Both the position numbers and the translations under genes were made by a program. Source: an uncultured Clostridia bacterium (GTDB lineage Bacteria > Bacillota > Clostridia > Oscillospirales > CAG-272). From it: a stretch of 64,000 nucleotides of DNA. Positions 15,882 to 24,845 of the stretch are shown here, in pieces. How positions within the stretch are numbered: the stretch's first letter is position 1; each line of letters opens with the position of its first letter. The stretch spans positions 1 through 64,000 of the forward strand of contig CAMJPL010000005.1 of the NCBI GenBank assembly GCA_946407735.1, in the 5' to 3' direction. The notes under the pieces are model-generated. The model saw only the letters and a list, made by a program, of their open reading frames with translations. It made no database searches and had not been told where the DNA came from.

Positions 15882-18062
15882 TCATCTTCCCTCCCCGGGT
15901 ATCCGGACGAACATATGCGCGCAGCTCTCAGGGATAACCGAACGGAACAGCGCACACGGATATCGGCGCTTTTCGCTGCCGGGATATCTGACCGTTATCT
16001 CGATCATGAGCGGGCCTGCCGGGTCGCTCACGATATCCTTCAGCGGGATGAGAGACGGCTTATCCGCCGGGATATCCGTCTTCGAGATCGGGCCGGTCTT
16101 CGGCTCGTTTTTGAAGACATATGTGATCTCGGCCGGGCAGCGGAGCTGCGGGGCCTGCTCGGGGCCGTGCGGGCCCTCGATTATCGCGCCGCATTCGCCG
16201 AAATCGGTCTCCTCGGCAGTGAAAAGCACCTCGTTCGGCTCGGTCGGGGGAGTGTTCGCGGCATATACGGTCAACCCTTTGCAGCAGTCCTTCAGATTCG
16301 GGCGGACATTCAGCATGCCGTCTTCGACCGAGATGAAGACGTCTCCCGGCTCGTCGCCGTAGTAGTTTTTGAACGACGCACCGAAGCCCTCACGCCGCCC
16401 CTCGAGCGTGAGCAGGAGCCATCCGCCGATAAGCTCGGGCGTCAGCCCGACGGCTGAGACAAGGTATCTTCCCGGCTGCAGAGTGAGCTCATACTCGCGC
16501 GACAGGCTCTCTCCGGGAGCGAGATCGTACGAAAGCGGCTCCGTGTCCGGCGCGCTGTTTTTCGGCGATACCGAGATGCGCGCCTCGCCGTCCGACCTCT
16601 CGCCGCCGATATTCGTAAGCGTTAGGCGAATGGTCCCGGTCAGCCTGCCGTCGACGCCGAATACGAACGGAGACGATATCCCGACGTCTCCCCTCACCGG
16701 GCGGACACGGGGACCGTCCTTATCGCAGACGACCGTGACGTTTTTCGCGTGATCGCGTACCGACAGCCCGAGCGCCTCCGGCGTGTCGGCGTATCGGCCC
16801 ATGATCTTTATATTCTCAAAGCGGAAGTCCGATATGTCGTTCTCCTCGCTCCACCCCTCGAGGCGGCTCATCGACGGCATGAATGCCCTGCCCTTCGGCG
16901 CAAGGAGCTCGACGTCGCGGAGCGTCACGTTCCTTATCCTTCCCTTGCGGCCGTCGGTGCTCCACACCGAATCAGTCATGCGGAAGTCGAACAGCTGCGC
17001 GCCGGGAGCATCCTCGACCCTGATATCGCTGAAAACTATGTCGTGAACGTCGGCGCGGTCGCCGTGATGGCAGCCCATCACCGGATATCCGGTGGTGGAG
17101 TGGATCATGTCGATATCCTCGAACAGGATATCCTTCACCTCTGCCGTCCTGAGCTCGACGCCTATCTCCATCGGACGCGCGAAATCGTTCCAGAGCGTAC
17201 AGTGCCTGAATGTGAGATCGGATACGTTGCCGGCCATCGCCCACAGCTTTTCGTACTGCTCATCCGTCCACGGAGCTTCGGGGTCCTTCCTTCTGTCGCT
17301 CTCGCCGAACGCCTTGACGACGAGCGAGTCGTCCCATGTACGGGTGAAAAGGTTCTCGACGAGCACATGGCGGGAGTTGACGACGTCGACGCCATCGCTG
17401 TTGCCCCTGCAGCCGATCAGCTTCACGTTGTTTATATGCACATGCTCGGAGGCGAAGGGGCGTATCGTCCATGTCGTCGGATTGGTTATGACGATATCCC
17501 GCACCTCGACGTTCTCGCAGCCGGAGATATCGAGCGTGATATCGCGTTTTGACGATCTTTCGTCGTCTATGCGCCCGGCGCCGATGATCCTCACGTTGCG
17601 GCAGCCCATGAGATGCATCTTGCCGCGGAAGACCGCCCCCTCGTCGAGGAATACCGTCACGTTGTCCCTCGAAAGATACAGCATGCCGACGTCGTGCTCT
17701 CCCCTGCCGTAATAGATCACGTCCCGGGACGCGGGATCTGGCAGATCGTCCCTTTCCGGCACCATGAAAACGAGCAGATTGCCGATTATCTCGCCGCCGA
17801 ACTCAAGCGAGAAGCTGCGCGGCTCTTTTATGTCGACCGTCACGCAGTTTTCAGACACCCGCTCAGCCTTAAGACCCGACGAAAGCGGACGGATCACAGG
17901 CTCGGCGAGCGGTCTTTCGGATTCCACCCTGAGCCTGCCGCCGCAGTCGGGGCAGACGAGCTGGACGAACTCCTGAGGCTCGGTATGATTGTAAGGCCTC
18001 GGGTTTACCGTGGTGAGCTGGACCGGGATCTCTTTTTCGCCGAAATAAACTCGGTAATTCAT
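15882..18062 (-). CDS. Glycoside hydrolase family 28-like protein (polygalacturonase fold)
   Basis: About 726 residues. The middle is a right-handed beta-helix with repeated short strands (NVRIIGAGRID, NVEVRDIVITN, HVHINNVKLIGC) and the GH28 catalytic block: GNSDGVDV (Asp), then TWDDSLVVK (Asp pair), then the MEIGVEL region. Residues 1-70 hold a small domain with a CPDCGG pair, and the last ~250 residues are beta-rich accessory sequence. GH28 enzymes hydrolyse galacturonan or rhamnogalacturonan, so pectin degradation products are the likely substrates. No signal peptide is seen, which fits cytosolic use of imported oligomers. Start at 18062 (MNYRVYFGEKEI) chosen as the first Met with a plausible AAGG box; a longer frame upstream runs into Arg-rich noncoding sequence. 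Confidence 0.85.
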   Translation of the reverse strand: MNYRVYFGEKEIPVQLTTVNPRPYNHTEPQEFVQLVCPDCGGRLRVESERPLAEPVIRPLSSGLKAERVSENCVTVDIKEPRSFSLEFGGEIIGNLLVFMVPERDDLPDPASRDVIYYGRGEHDVGMLYLSRDNVTVFLDEGAVFRGKMHLMGCRNVRIIGAGRIDDERSSKRDITLDISGCENVEVRDIVITNPTTWTIRPFASEHVHINNVKLIGCRGNSDGVDVVNSRHVLVENLFTRTWDDSLVVKAFGESDRRKDPEAPWTDEQYEKLWAMAGNVSDLTFRHCTLWNDFARPMEIGVELRTAEVKDILFEDIDMIHSTTGYPVMGCHHGDRADVHDIVFSDIRVEDAPGAQLFDFRMTDSVWSTDGRKGRIRNVTLRDVELLAPKGRAFMPSMSRLEGWSEENDISDFRFENIKIMGRYADTPEALGLSVRDHAKNVTVVCDKDGPRVRPVRGDVGISSPFVFGVDGRLTGTIRLTLTNIGGERSDGEARISVSPKNSAPDTEPLSYDLAPGESLSREYELTLQPGRYLVSAVGLTPELIGGWLLLTLEGRREGFGASFKNYYGDEPGDVFISVEDGMLNVRPNLKDCCKGLTVYAANTPPTEPNEVLFTAEETDFGECGAIIEGPHGPEQAPQLRCPAEITYVFKNEPKTGPISKTDIPADKPSLIPLKDIVSDPAGPLMIEITVRYPGSEKRRYPCALFRSVIPESCAHMFVRIPGEGR

Positions 18063-18170
18063 GCTTATTGCCGCCTTTCGGATCTTTGTATCTCTCTGCC
18101 CGACCGGCAGAAAAAGGTCATGCCTTGCGCGCCGCAGGGCACGCAAGGCTCAAAGTTGATATTAAGTTGA

Positions 18171-19622
18171 TTATTCCACTCCCCAGGTCTCGACAAGCTT
18201 GTCGATCTGCGTCTGGACCTTCGGCTCGATCTTCGCGAGGGATGACGCGATCTCCTTTTTGCCGAATATGGCGTTCGAGAAGGTGTCGCCGATGCTGGAG
18301 AAGTTGAAGATGACGCCGAAGTCGACGTAGAGGTTGTCGAGCAGCACGTCGAGGACATCCGCCGAGCGCTGATCGCGTGCGAGCTTGTCCTTGTAGACGA
18401 TCTCGAACGCCTGCGGGCGCAGCGTCTCGTGTGAATAGATGGCCAGAGCCTCGGTGATGAATCCGGCGAACTCGGGATCGGTGTTGACCGGGATGGCGTC
18501 GAAGGCGCGGCAGTAGCCGGAAACCGTCGAGATATAGTGATCCTGACTCTCGTCAAAGAGCGGGTTCGGCAGGATCAGGTAATCGCTCTCCATGTCGCGG
18601 AGATGCACCGCGGCGTCCTCGAGCTTGTGCTGGAGGAAGAGCGCCCGGTCGTATTTGAAGGTCTGGTTGATGACGTCGTTGATGTCCTTGTACGGGATCT
18701 TGAGGCAGAACTGCTTGAGCTTGTCGACGACGGTGACAGCTTTCGGATCGTAGATCGCGCTGCACACCATGGCTCCGTCGGCGTTGATCTCGCTCAGCTT
18801 CACCCCGGCGCCGGTGAGATATGAGACGGCAGTCTCGGAGGTCGGCTGGGTGGCGACACCGTAGAAGTCGTCAAGGTCGGTCTTGGCGTTGCCGTTGAGG
18901 TCCTGATACATGTCGCCGGTTATGCGGGCGAGCTCGTCGAGGGTCCACTTCTTGTCGAGGACGAGCTGATAGATGTCGGCGTCGACGTTGTAATCCTCGA
19001 GCAGCTTGAGGTTGCAGTACATGCAGCTCGGCGACTGGTAGACGCCGGGAGCGATATCGCCGCCGTTGACGTACATCGCGCCGTTGAGGGCGAAGGACTC
19101 GGCGAACAGCGGACTCCACCATTCGGCGTCCATCGTAAGATACGGGGTTCTCAGCAGGTTCATCAGCTGTCCGGCGGTCGCCATGGACGAGAGTGAGCCG
19201 ATAAGATCGGCGATGATGAACTGGTAGTTGTCCTCTCCCGCCATGACGGAGGATTTCACCTTATCGAGGCTGTTCTCCTGAGCGTAGGCTATCTCTATGT
19301 TGAATTTGTCTTCTACGAAAGTGTCGCGGTTTATGAGGCCGTCGTTCACTATCTCGCCATTGAGCTCGGCTTCGGGGCAGTTGACCTGAATGTCCATGTC
19401 GTTGCTCTCGTAGATGGTGTATTTCCGCCCGCCGAAGTCGTTCTCGCCGAGATTCTCTATTGCCGACGGCGGAGCGGTCTCGGCTTCCGGCTCGGTCGCG
19501 CCGCCGGCCCCCGTTGTGGAGGACGGCTGGTTCACGGCAGCCTGCTCGCCGCAGGAAAACAGCGGCAGAACGGTCATCAGGGCAATCAGCCCAGACAGTA
19601 TCCTTTTCGCTGACGATGACAT
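18171..19622 (-). CDS. Extracellular solute-binding lipoprotein (paralog of the one at 12805)
   Basis: About 483 residues; lipobox LFSC with Cys at residue 24, followed by a Ser/Thr/Gly linker. Start at 19622 (MSSSAKRIL) because GAGGTG lies 7 nt upstream; longer in-frame starts would put charged residues before the signal peptide. Shares DIQVN...GEIVNDGLINRD, GEDNYQFIIADLIGS, EWWSPLFAES, KWTLDELARIT and DLNGNAKTDLDDF with the paralog 4 kb away. It is 52 bp downstream of the URO-D-like gene, where a TATAAT without a good -35 is seen. Probably delivers an oligosaccharide to an ABC importer encoded elsewhere. Confidence 0.85.
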   Translation of the reverse strand: MSSSAKRILSGLIALMTVLPLFSCGEQAAVNQPSSTTGAGGATEPEAETAPPSAIENLGENDFGGRKYTIYESNDMDIQVNCPEAELNGEIVNDGLINRDTFVEDKFNIEIAYAQENSLDKVKSSVMAGEDNYQFIIADLIGSLSSMATAGQLMNLLRTPYLTMDAEWWSPLFAESFALNGAMYVNGGDIAPGVYQSPSCMYCNLKLLEDYNVDADIYQLVLDKKWTLDELARITGDMYQDLNGNAKTDLDDFYGVATQPTSETAVSYLTGAGVKLSEINADGAMVCSAIYDPKAVTVVDKLKQFCLKIPYKDINDVINQTFKYDRALFLQHKLEDAAVHLRDMESDYLILPNPLFDESQDHYISTVSGYCRAFDAIPVNTDPEFAGFITEALAIYSHETLRPQAFEIVYKDKLARDQRSADVLDVLLDNLYVDFGVIFNFSSIGDTFSNAIFGKKEIASSLAKIEPKVQTQIDKLVETWGVE

Positions 19623-19674
19623 TTTTTCGCACCTCACGGTTGTTTTTGACTGCATTATAAGGGATATGGCGTGT

Positions 19675-20760
19675 TCAGCGGCTCTCGCTGTACGAAATAA
19701 GCCTTTTCGCCTCGTCCTCACGCTCCGGGGGAAGCCAGTATCTGACGTAGAGCGGAGTCTTTATCTCCTTCGCGACGGCGTAATACTCTTCCGGGCCGTC
19801 GATGACCATGGCCCTCTTCCCGGCGGCGGAAATCTTTCGGTAGACGTCGAGCCAGTGCGCCGCCTTCGGCTTGCCGGTGCCGTATACCCACTGCACGGCG
19901 GCGAGCCTTTCGAGAGACAGGACATCGTCAAGATGCGTCAGCTCTCCGACGCCGTCGAGATGGTATATCGTATGCGTCAGCCTCTCGGTGTCGCGCCTGA
20001 GCGTCGGCAGGACGAAGCGGCGGAACATATCCGAGCCGAGCATATAGCAGAAATCGCACTGGATGACGTATGCCGGCGCAACGGACAAGAGCCCGTTCCA
20101 GTCGGTAAAGCCGTTCTGCGGCTTTAAAACCTCCGCGAGATCGAAGTAGGCGTCGTACCACGCATTTTCGGCTTCGAGGACCAGTCTTTCGACCTCGTCA
20201 GGCTCGTCTATCAGAGAATACAAAAGTCTCTCGCTCGTCACCATCGACGCGACGACGTCCATCACCCCGCCGAGATCGGGCATGCCCATGATGACAAGGC
20301 CGTTCCACCGCTTCATACCGGCGGCGTACAAATCCTTTATCCGCCTGACATACCGGTTTTCCGGGTCATATCTGATCGAAAGCTCCGACAGAGGAGTCGA
20401 TTCCGTCATATGCTCCGGCGGGAAAAACCATACTCTGCCCGACGAGTTGTCGAGCACTCCTCCGCAGAAGGCGGCAAGGACTCCCGGACCGAAGCAGTCG
20501 AAACTGATGTACGGATAGGCGGCTCCGAGATACTCGTTTTTCGACAGGGCGATGTCGTACGCTTCGATTATGTCCTCGGGCGGGATGCTGAAATCGGCGC
20601 AGTTTTCCTGAGACAGAGTCGGCGCCTTCGGGCTCCGCTCATCGGAGTAGGCTCCGCCTATGGTCATCTGCACGATGTCCCTGTCGGACTCGCCGTTCCA
20701 CCACGCTTCATACAGAGCCTTCGTATTCTCAATGCGGGACATGTCAAAATGGATCGGCAT
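19675..20760 (-). CDS. Uroporphyrinogen decarboxylase (URO-D) superfamily protein of unknown role
   Basis: 361 residues with the URO-D/MtaA-like barrel pattern: WWNGESDRDIVQMTIGG at the N-terminus, GMPDLGGVMDVVASMV in the middle, and the metal-site-like YHLDGVGELTHLDDV near residue 245-260. True HemE enzymes belong to heme synthesis and methyltransferase MtaA forms use corrinoid partners; neither partner is nearby. URO-D-like genes are often seen in sugar-use clusters of gut Clostridia without known function. Strong GGAGGGGG ribosome binding site. It sits between a solute-binding lipoprotein and a triosephosphate isomerase homolog, so a role in sugar or sugar-acid use is inferred only from context. 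Confidence 0.75.
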   Translation of the reverse strand: MPIHFDMSRIENTKALYEAWWNGESDRDIVQMTIGGAYSDERSPKAPTLSQENCADFSIPPEDIIEAYDIALSKNEYLGAAYPYISFDCFGPGVLAAFCGGVLDNSSGRVWFFPPEHMTESTPLSELSIRYDPENRYVRRIKDLYAAGMKRWNGLVIMGMPDLGGVMDVVASMVTSERLLYSLIDEPDEVERLVLEAENAWYDAYFDLAEVLKPQNGFTDWNGLLSVAPAYVIQCDFCYMLGSDMFRRFVLPTLRRDTERLTHTIYHLDGVGELTHLDDVLSLERLAAVQWVYGTGKPKAAHWLDVYRKISAAGKRAMVIDGPEEYYAVAKEIKTPLYVRYWLPPEREDEAKRLISYSESR

Positions 20761-20790
20761 GATTATATCCCCCTCCCGCTGACGCGTAAA

Positions 20791-21489
20791 TCAGGCTTTT
20801 AGATCGTCGGCGGCCCGGCGGGTCGCAGCGATCATCTCGTCGATCATGGCTATGGGATCCTTCGCTTTGCATATGCCGGACGCAGCCCCGGCGGCTTCGG
20901 ACCCGGCCATGATGAAATCGTAGACCTGCTGTCCGTTCGTTATCCCTGCCGCCTGCTCGACGAGGATATCCGGGTTTACCGCCTTCACGCTGTCGATGCA
21001 AGCCTTGACGTAGCTCATGTCGGACACGGCTCCCGAATTCCCGCCGATGAGCTCGGTCGGCTCGGGATTTATTATATCCGGTCCGAGACAGGCGATCGCT
21101 CTCGCCTCGGCTACGCTGTCGGCGCAGGCGAAGACGAACATGCCGATCTCATGGGCGCGGTCTATCGTCGCCTTGATCTGCGGAAGGCTCATCGGCTTCT
21201 CGCAGTGATTGACGACGACGCCCTTCGCCCCGGCGTCGCGCAGGGCCTCGGGGAGTATATCCGCCATGCCGCGCCCCGGACGAAGAGTGTCCATATACGG
21301 CGCGACGAGTATCAGCCGCTCGGTCCTCTCCGCGACGCGGCGGATCTCCACCGCGGGGAGCGTGAACAGAACGTCGATATCGTATTTTCCGGCCGCCTTC
21401 TCGGCGGCGAGAGCGTACTCAAGGACGGTGTCGCCCCAGACGTAATTTTTCGTGCCGATCTCGAAAAACGGCGTTCTGATGTTTATCAT
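20791..21489 (-). CDS. Triosephosphate isomerase homolog, archaeal-type short form
   Basis: 232 residues, shorter than the bacterial TpiA (about 250) and closest in pattern to archaeal TIM: VVVNHCEKPMSL carries the catalytic His, PDIINPEPTELIGG the catalytic Glu, and the C-terminal phosphate loop is AAGSEAAGAASGI. TIM interconverts DHAP and GAP. It sits directly beside an RpiB homolog (21 bp apart). In erythritol catabolism a TIM homolog (EryH) and an RpiB homolog (EryI) form such a pair acting on C4 sugar phosphates, so this may be a sugar-specific paralog rather than the glycolytic enzyme. The first lysine (NYVW replaces the usual NxK region, Lys 14 nearby) fits the active-site pattern only partly. 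Confidence 0.75.
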   Translation of the reverse strand: MINIRTPFFEIGTKNYVWGDTVLEYALAAEKAAGKYDIDVLFTLPAVEIRRVAERTERLILVAPYMDTLRPGRGMADILPEALRDAGAKGVVVNHCEKPMSLPQIKATIDRAHEIGMFVFACADSVAEARAIACLGPDIINPEPTELIGGNSGAVSDMSYVKACIDSVKAVNPDILVEQAAGITNGQQVYDFIMAGSEAAGAASGICKAKDPIAMIDEMIAATRRAADDLKA

Positions 21490-21510
21490 GTCAGCCCTCC
21501 CGGGATGAGA

Positions 21511-21963
21511 TCATTTCCCGTATTTCGGAAGCATGGCGATCCTCTCGGCGTGGCGTCCGCCGGAGAAATCGGTGTCAAGATACAGATCGACTATATCGAG
21601 GGCGAGACCGAAGCCGAGGACCCGTCCTCCGAGGCAGAGGCAGTTGCAGTCGTTGTGCAGGCGGGTGAGACGCGCCGAATATGTGTCGGTGCAGACGGCG
21701 GCCCTTATGCCGTCGTGCTTGTTCGCCGCCATCGACATGCCTATCCCGGTGCCGCAGCAGAGTATGCCGCAGACGCATTCGCCCTTCTGTATCGCCTCGC
21801 AGACGGCGTGCGCGTATATCGGGTAGTTCACCGATTCGGTCGAGTCGCAGCCGAAATCCCTGTACGCTATGCCGCGCTCGCTGAGATGCTTCATTATTTC
21901 GAGCTTGAGCTCGTATCCGCCGTGATCGCAGCCGATCGCGACGGTCTTTCCGGTGTAATCCAT
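21511..21963 (-). CDS. rpiB: RpiB/LacA/LacB-family sugar-phosphate isomerase
   Basis: 150 residues, full length. Family marks: IGCDHGGYELK at the N-terminus, the active-site Cys in CGTGIGMSMAAN (about residue 70), and the HNDCNCLCLGGR strand. RpiB interconverts ribose-5-phosphate and ribulose-5-phosphate; close relatives act on allose, galactose-6 or erythrose-4 phosphates. Adjacent to a TIM homolog, so a C4 or C5 sugar-phosphate pair is likely. It starts 18 bp after tsaB, and the run of minus-strand genes may begin further upstream. Confidence 0.93.
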   Translation of the reverse strand: MDYTGKTVAIGCDHGGYELKLEIMKHLSERGIAYRDFGCDSTESVNYPIYAHAVCEAIQKGECVCGILCCGTGIGMSMAANKHDGIRAAVCTDTYSARLTRLHNDCNCLCLGGRVLGFGLALDIVDLYLDTDFSGGRHAERIAMLPKYGK

Positions 21964-21980
21964 ATTATCCAGTCCTTTTG

Positions 21981-22736
21981 TCAGCTTTTCCCGGCTTCCC
22001 TTTCCCGGCGCTCGCGCTCGGCCTGCGACATCCGCAGATAGACGGGCAGAAGCTCGTCCGGCGTCACTGCGCGCCCATCCATATAGTCGAGAAGCCCGAC
22101 GGCTCCCGCCGAATAGGCGGTCTGGCGGCGGAGCAGCTGAGGAGTTTTTCTCATCCTCGCCTTGAGCGCTTCGAAGTCCGACGACATCAGCCTTCTCTCG
22201 GCGAGATCGGCTCCGTCCCCGACGAAGAACAACGGTCTGTCGGGAGCCGTCTCGTCAAGCTCCTTCATAAGGGCTTCGAAGGCGATCAGGCGGTCGTTTC
22301 TTATCCTCGTCATCCTTTCGCCGCTCCCGGCGCCGCTGAAAACGGCGTTGTAGAGCTGATTCCGTCTCGCGTCCATGACCGGCACGACGAGCGCGTCTCC
22401 CGACACGCCGTGCAGATTATAGGCGAGAGCCTCGAGCGTCGAGACTCCGGCGCAGGGGACGCTTCTCGGATATGCCAGTCCCTTTATCATCGACACGCCG
22501 ATACGCACGCCGGTGAACGATCCGGGCCCGGCGGTGCAGGCGAAAAGGCCGATGTCTGATATCGAAAGCCCGAGAGACTTAAGAAGCGAATCGCACATCG
22601 GCAAAAGAGTCTCGGAATGGGTCATAGCCCCGGTGACGCTCGTCTGACCGAGCAGGGCGCTGCCCCTGAGGACGGCCGCCGACGCCGTTACCGCCGTCGA
22701 CTCGACGGCGAGGATCAATATATCGTCTGTGTTCAT
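21981..22736 (-). CDS. tsaB: tRNA threonylcarbamoyladenosine biosynthesis protein TsaB
   Basis: About 251 residues; ASKHA fold. VESTAVTASAAV near the N-terminus, then the TsaB signature THSETLLPMCDSLL and CTAGPGSFTGVRIGVSMIKGLA. TsaB pairs with TsaD and TsaE to place t6A at position 37 of ANN-decoding tRNAs. The C-terminal tail is Arg/Glu-rich. Start set at the ATG at 22736, with a TTG directly before it. tsaE and tsaD, often next to it in Firmicutes, are not in the window. 14 bp after ppk. Confidence 0.93.
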   Translation of the reverse strand: MNTDDILILAVESTAVTASAAVLRGSALLGQTSVTGAMTHSETLLPMCDSLLKSLGLSISDIGLFACTAGPGSFTGVRIGVSMIKGLAYPRSVPCAGVSTLEALAYNLHGVSGDALVVPVMDARRNQLYNAVFSGAGSGERMTRIRNDRLIAFEALMKELDETAPDRPLFFVGDGADLAERRLMSSDFEALKARMRKTPQLLRRQTAYSAGAVGLLDYMDGRAVTPDELLPVYLRMSQAERERREREAGKS

Positions 22737-22750
22737 CAAAACCTATGCGT

Positions 22751-24838
22751 TCACTCTGTCCCGGTCTCGCGATAGGCCTCAGCGTAGAAATATTCCTGGC
22801 TGTTGAGCGGCTCGCGGCCGTCTATGACCTTTTCGTATCTGCCGCTCGACATCAGGACCGATTTTTTGACGTTGTCGGCGAGCATCACCTGCGTCATCGA
22901 GACGAGGCGGTCGGCGATATCCTTGTCGAAGATCGGAGTGATTATCTCGACGCGCCTTGTCGTGTTCCTCGTCATCATATCGGCCGAGCCGATATAAACC
23001 CTCCGCATGACGTTGCGCCCGTTGCCGAAGATGAATATGCGGCTGTGCTCAAGGAACCGCCCGACTATCGAAACGACCCTGATATTGTCGGTCTCGCCGA
23101 TGATCCCGGGCAGCAGGCAGCATATCCCGCGTATGATGAGCTCGACCCTGACGCCGCGCCGTCCGGCGGCGGCAAGGGCGTCGATGATGTCCTTGTCGGT
23201 CAGGGAATTCATCTTGATGCAGATATATCCCGAAGGACCGAGAGCCGTTTCGGCTTCTATCTCTTTCAGGATCCCCGGCTTCAGAGTGTTCGGCGACACC
23301 AGCAGGTATCTGTAATCGTCGCCCGGCTCTCCCATCGCGATATGGCCGAAGAAGCGGTCGGCGTCGTCGGCTATCCTTTTGTCGGATGTGATTATGCCGA
23401 CGTCGGTGTACAGCTTCGCCGTCTTCTCGTTGTAGTTGCCAGTCGCTATATGGACGAGGCGGCTGACTCCCGGCTCCTCGCCGACGCTCTCGCGGCGGCG
23501 CGTTATCATCGTGATCTTCGAGTGCACCTTGAGCTGATCGAGACCGTATATGACGTGGCACCCCGCCTCCTCGAGGCGGCGGGACCAGCTTATGTTGTTG
23601 GTCTCGTCGAATCTCGCCTTGAGCTCGACGAGCGCCGTGACCTCGATCCCGCTCTGCGCCGCCCGGCAGAGCAGGTCGACGACCTGCGAATTCGACGCCA
23701 TGCGGTAGAGCGTTATCTTTATCGACACCGTCCGCTCGTCTGACGCCGCCTCTCCAAGCATACGGAGATACGGCTTCATCGAGTAGAAGGGGTAGGAGAG
23801 GAATATGTCGCGCTCCGACGCGATATCCTCTATCGTCCTGTCCTCCGGCACGTCCTTCTGATCCCTCGGCGACAGCGGCTGATAGAATAGACGGCTCTCG
23901 GCGCCGAAGACGGTCTTTATCTTGTCCTCGAGCCCGTATACATATTTCAGCTCAAGCGGGCTCGACGAGGCGTAATGCTGCTCGGCCGTGACGCCGCAGC
24001 GCTGCGCGACCGTCCTGCCGAGCTTGTCGGCGCCTGAATACGACGCCGAATATGTCTCGACTCTGACCGGGGACAGCTTTTCGCGCCTCTTGATGATGGC
24101 GGTGACATAGTCCCTGTAATCGAGGTCGTCGTCCGAGAAGTTGTCCTCCACCTCGACGTCGGCGTTCCTCGTCACGCGGATTATCGCCCGTCCGGCGATC
24201 TCACAGCCGTCGAATATCTCGGAAGCGAAGCGGAGCAGAAGGTCTTCTATCGGAAGATAGGCGACACCGTCGGGCGACGGCAGCGATACGACGCGCCCGA
24301 AGGCGTTCGACACCGGCACGATGCCCATCGACGCTTTGCCGTTCCTCCCCGACCTCAGCGTCACGGCGAGATACATCCTCTTGTTGTCGAAGGACGTCAT
24401 CGGATGCTTCACGTCGACTATCTGCGGGGTCATGAACGGCAGCACCTCGCGCCTGAAGTACTGCTTGGCGAGCTTCGCCAGGTCTCCGCTGAGATCGGAA
24501 GCCGAAAGGAACCTTATCCCCATCGCCGACAGCTTTTCAGTCACGTCGCGCCAGCAGGCGTCGCGCAGGGCGTAAAGCGGCTTTACGTCGGCGTAGATCG
24601 CCGAAAGCTGCTGGGCGGGGGTCATGCCGGTCTTGTTGTCCGGCGGCTCGTCTGGTATGAGGGAGCGGTCGAGCATCGAGCCGACGCGGACCATAAAGAA
24701 TTCGTCAAGGTTCGAGCCGAATATCTCGATGAATTTAAGTCTCTCAAACAGCGGCACCTCGTCGGCGACCGACTGCATGAGCACGCGTCTGTTGAATTTC
24801 AGCCAGCTGAGCTCGCGGTTAACATATATGTCAGTCAT
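22751..24838 (-). CDS. ppk: Polyphosphate kinase 1
   Basis: About 695 residues. Makes polyphosphate from ATP and the reverse. Family marks: NRELSWLKFNRRVL at the N-terminus, FFMVRVGS, SIKITLYRMASNSQV, the phosphohistidine-loop stretch HIATGNYNEKTAKLYTD, and a second PLD-like region IRGICCLLPG with GSADMMTRN. Start set at the ATG at 24838 (MTDIYVNRELS) by homology with other PPKs; a GTG 24 nt upstream overlaps the ppx stop codon. Its pairing with ppx gives a synthesis/degradation module. Stress or phosphate control is likely but no Pho box was found. Confidence 0.95.
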   Translation of the reverse strand: MTDIYVNRELSWLKFNRRVLMQSVADEVPLFERLKFIEIFGSNLDEFFMVRVGSMLDRSLIPDEPPDNKTGMTPAQQLSAIYADVKPLYALRDACWRDVTEKLSAMGIRFLSASDLSGDLAKLAKQYFRREVLPFMTPQIVDVKHPMTSFDNKRMYLAVTLRSGRNGKASMGIVPVSNAFGRVVSLPSPDGVAYLPIEDLLLRFASEIFDGCEIAGRAIIRVTRNADVEVEDNFSDDDLDYRDYVTAIIKRREKLSPVRVETYSASYSGADKLGRTVAQRCGVTAEQHYASSSPLELKYVYGLEDKIKTVFGAESRLFYQPLSPRDQKDVPEDRTIEDIASERDIFLSYPFYSMKPYLRMLGEAASDERTVSIKITLYRMASNSQVVDLLCRAAQSGIEVTALVELKARFDETNNISWSRRLEEAGCHVIYGLDQLKVHSKITMITRRRESVGEEPGVSRLVHIATGNYNEKTAKLYTDVGIITSDKRIADDADRFFGHIAMGEPGDDYRYLLVSPNTLKPGILKEIEAETALGPSGYICIKMNSLTDKDIIDALAAAGRRGVRVELIIRGICCLLPGIIGETDNIRVVSIVGRFLEHSRIFIFGNGRNVMRRVYIGSADMMTRNTTRRVEIITPIFDKDIADRLVSMTQVMLADNVKKSVLMSSGRYEKVIDGREPLNSQEYFYAEAYRETGTE

Positions 24839-24845
24839 ATGAAGC

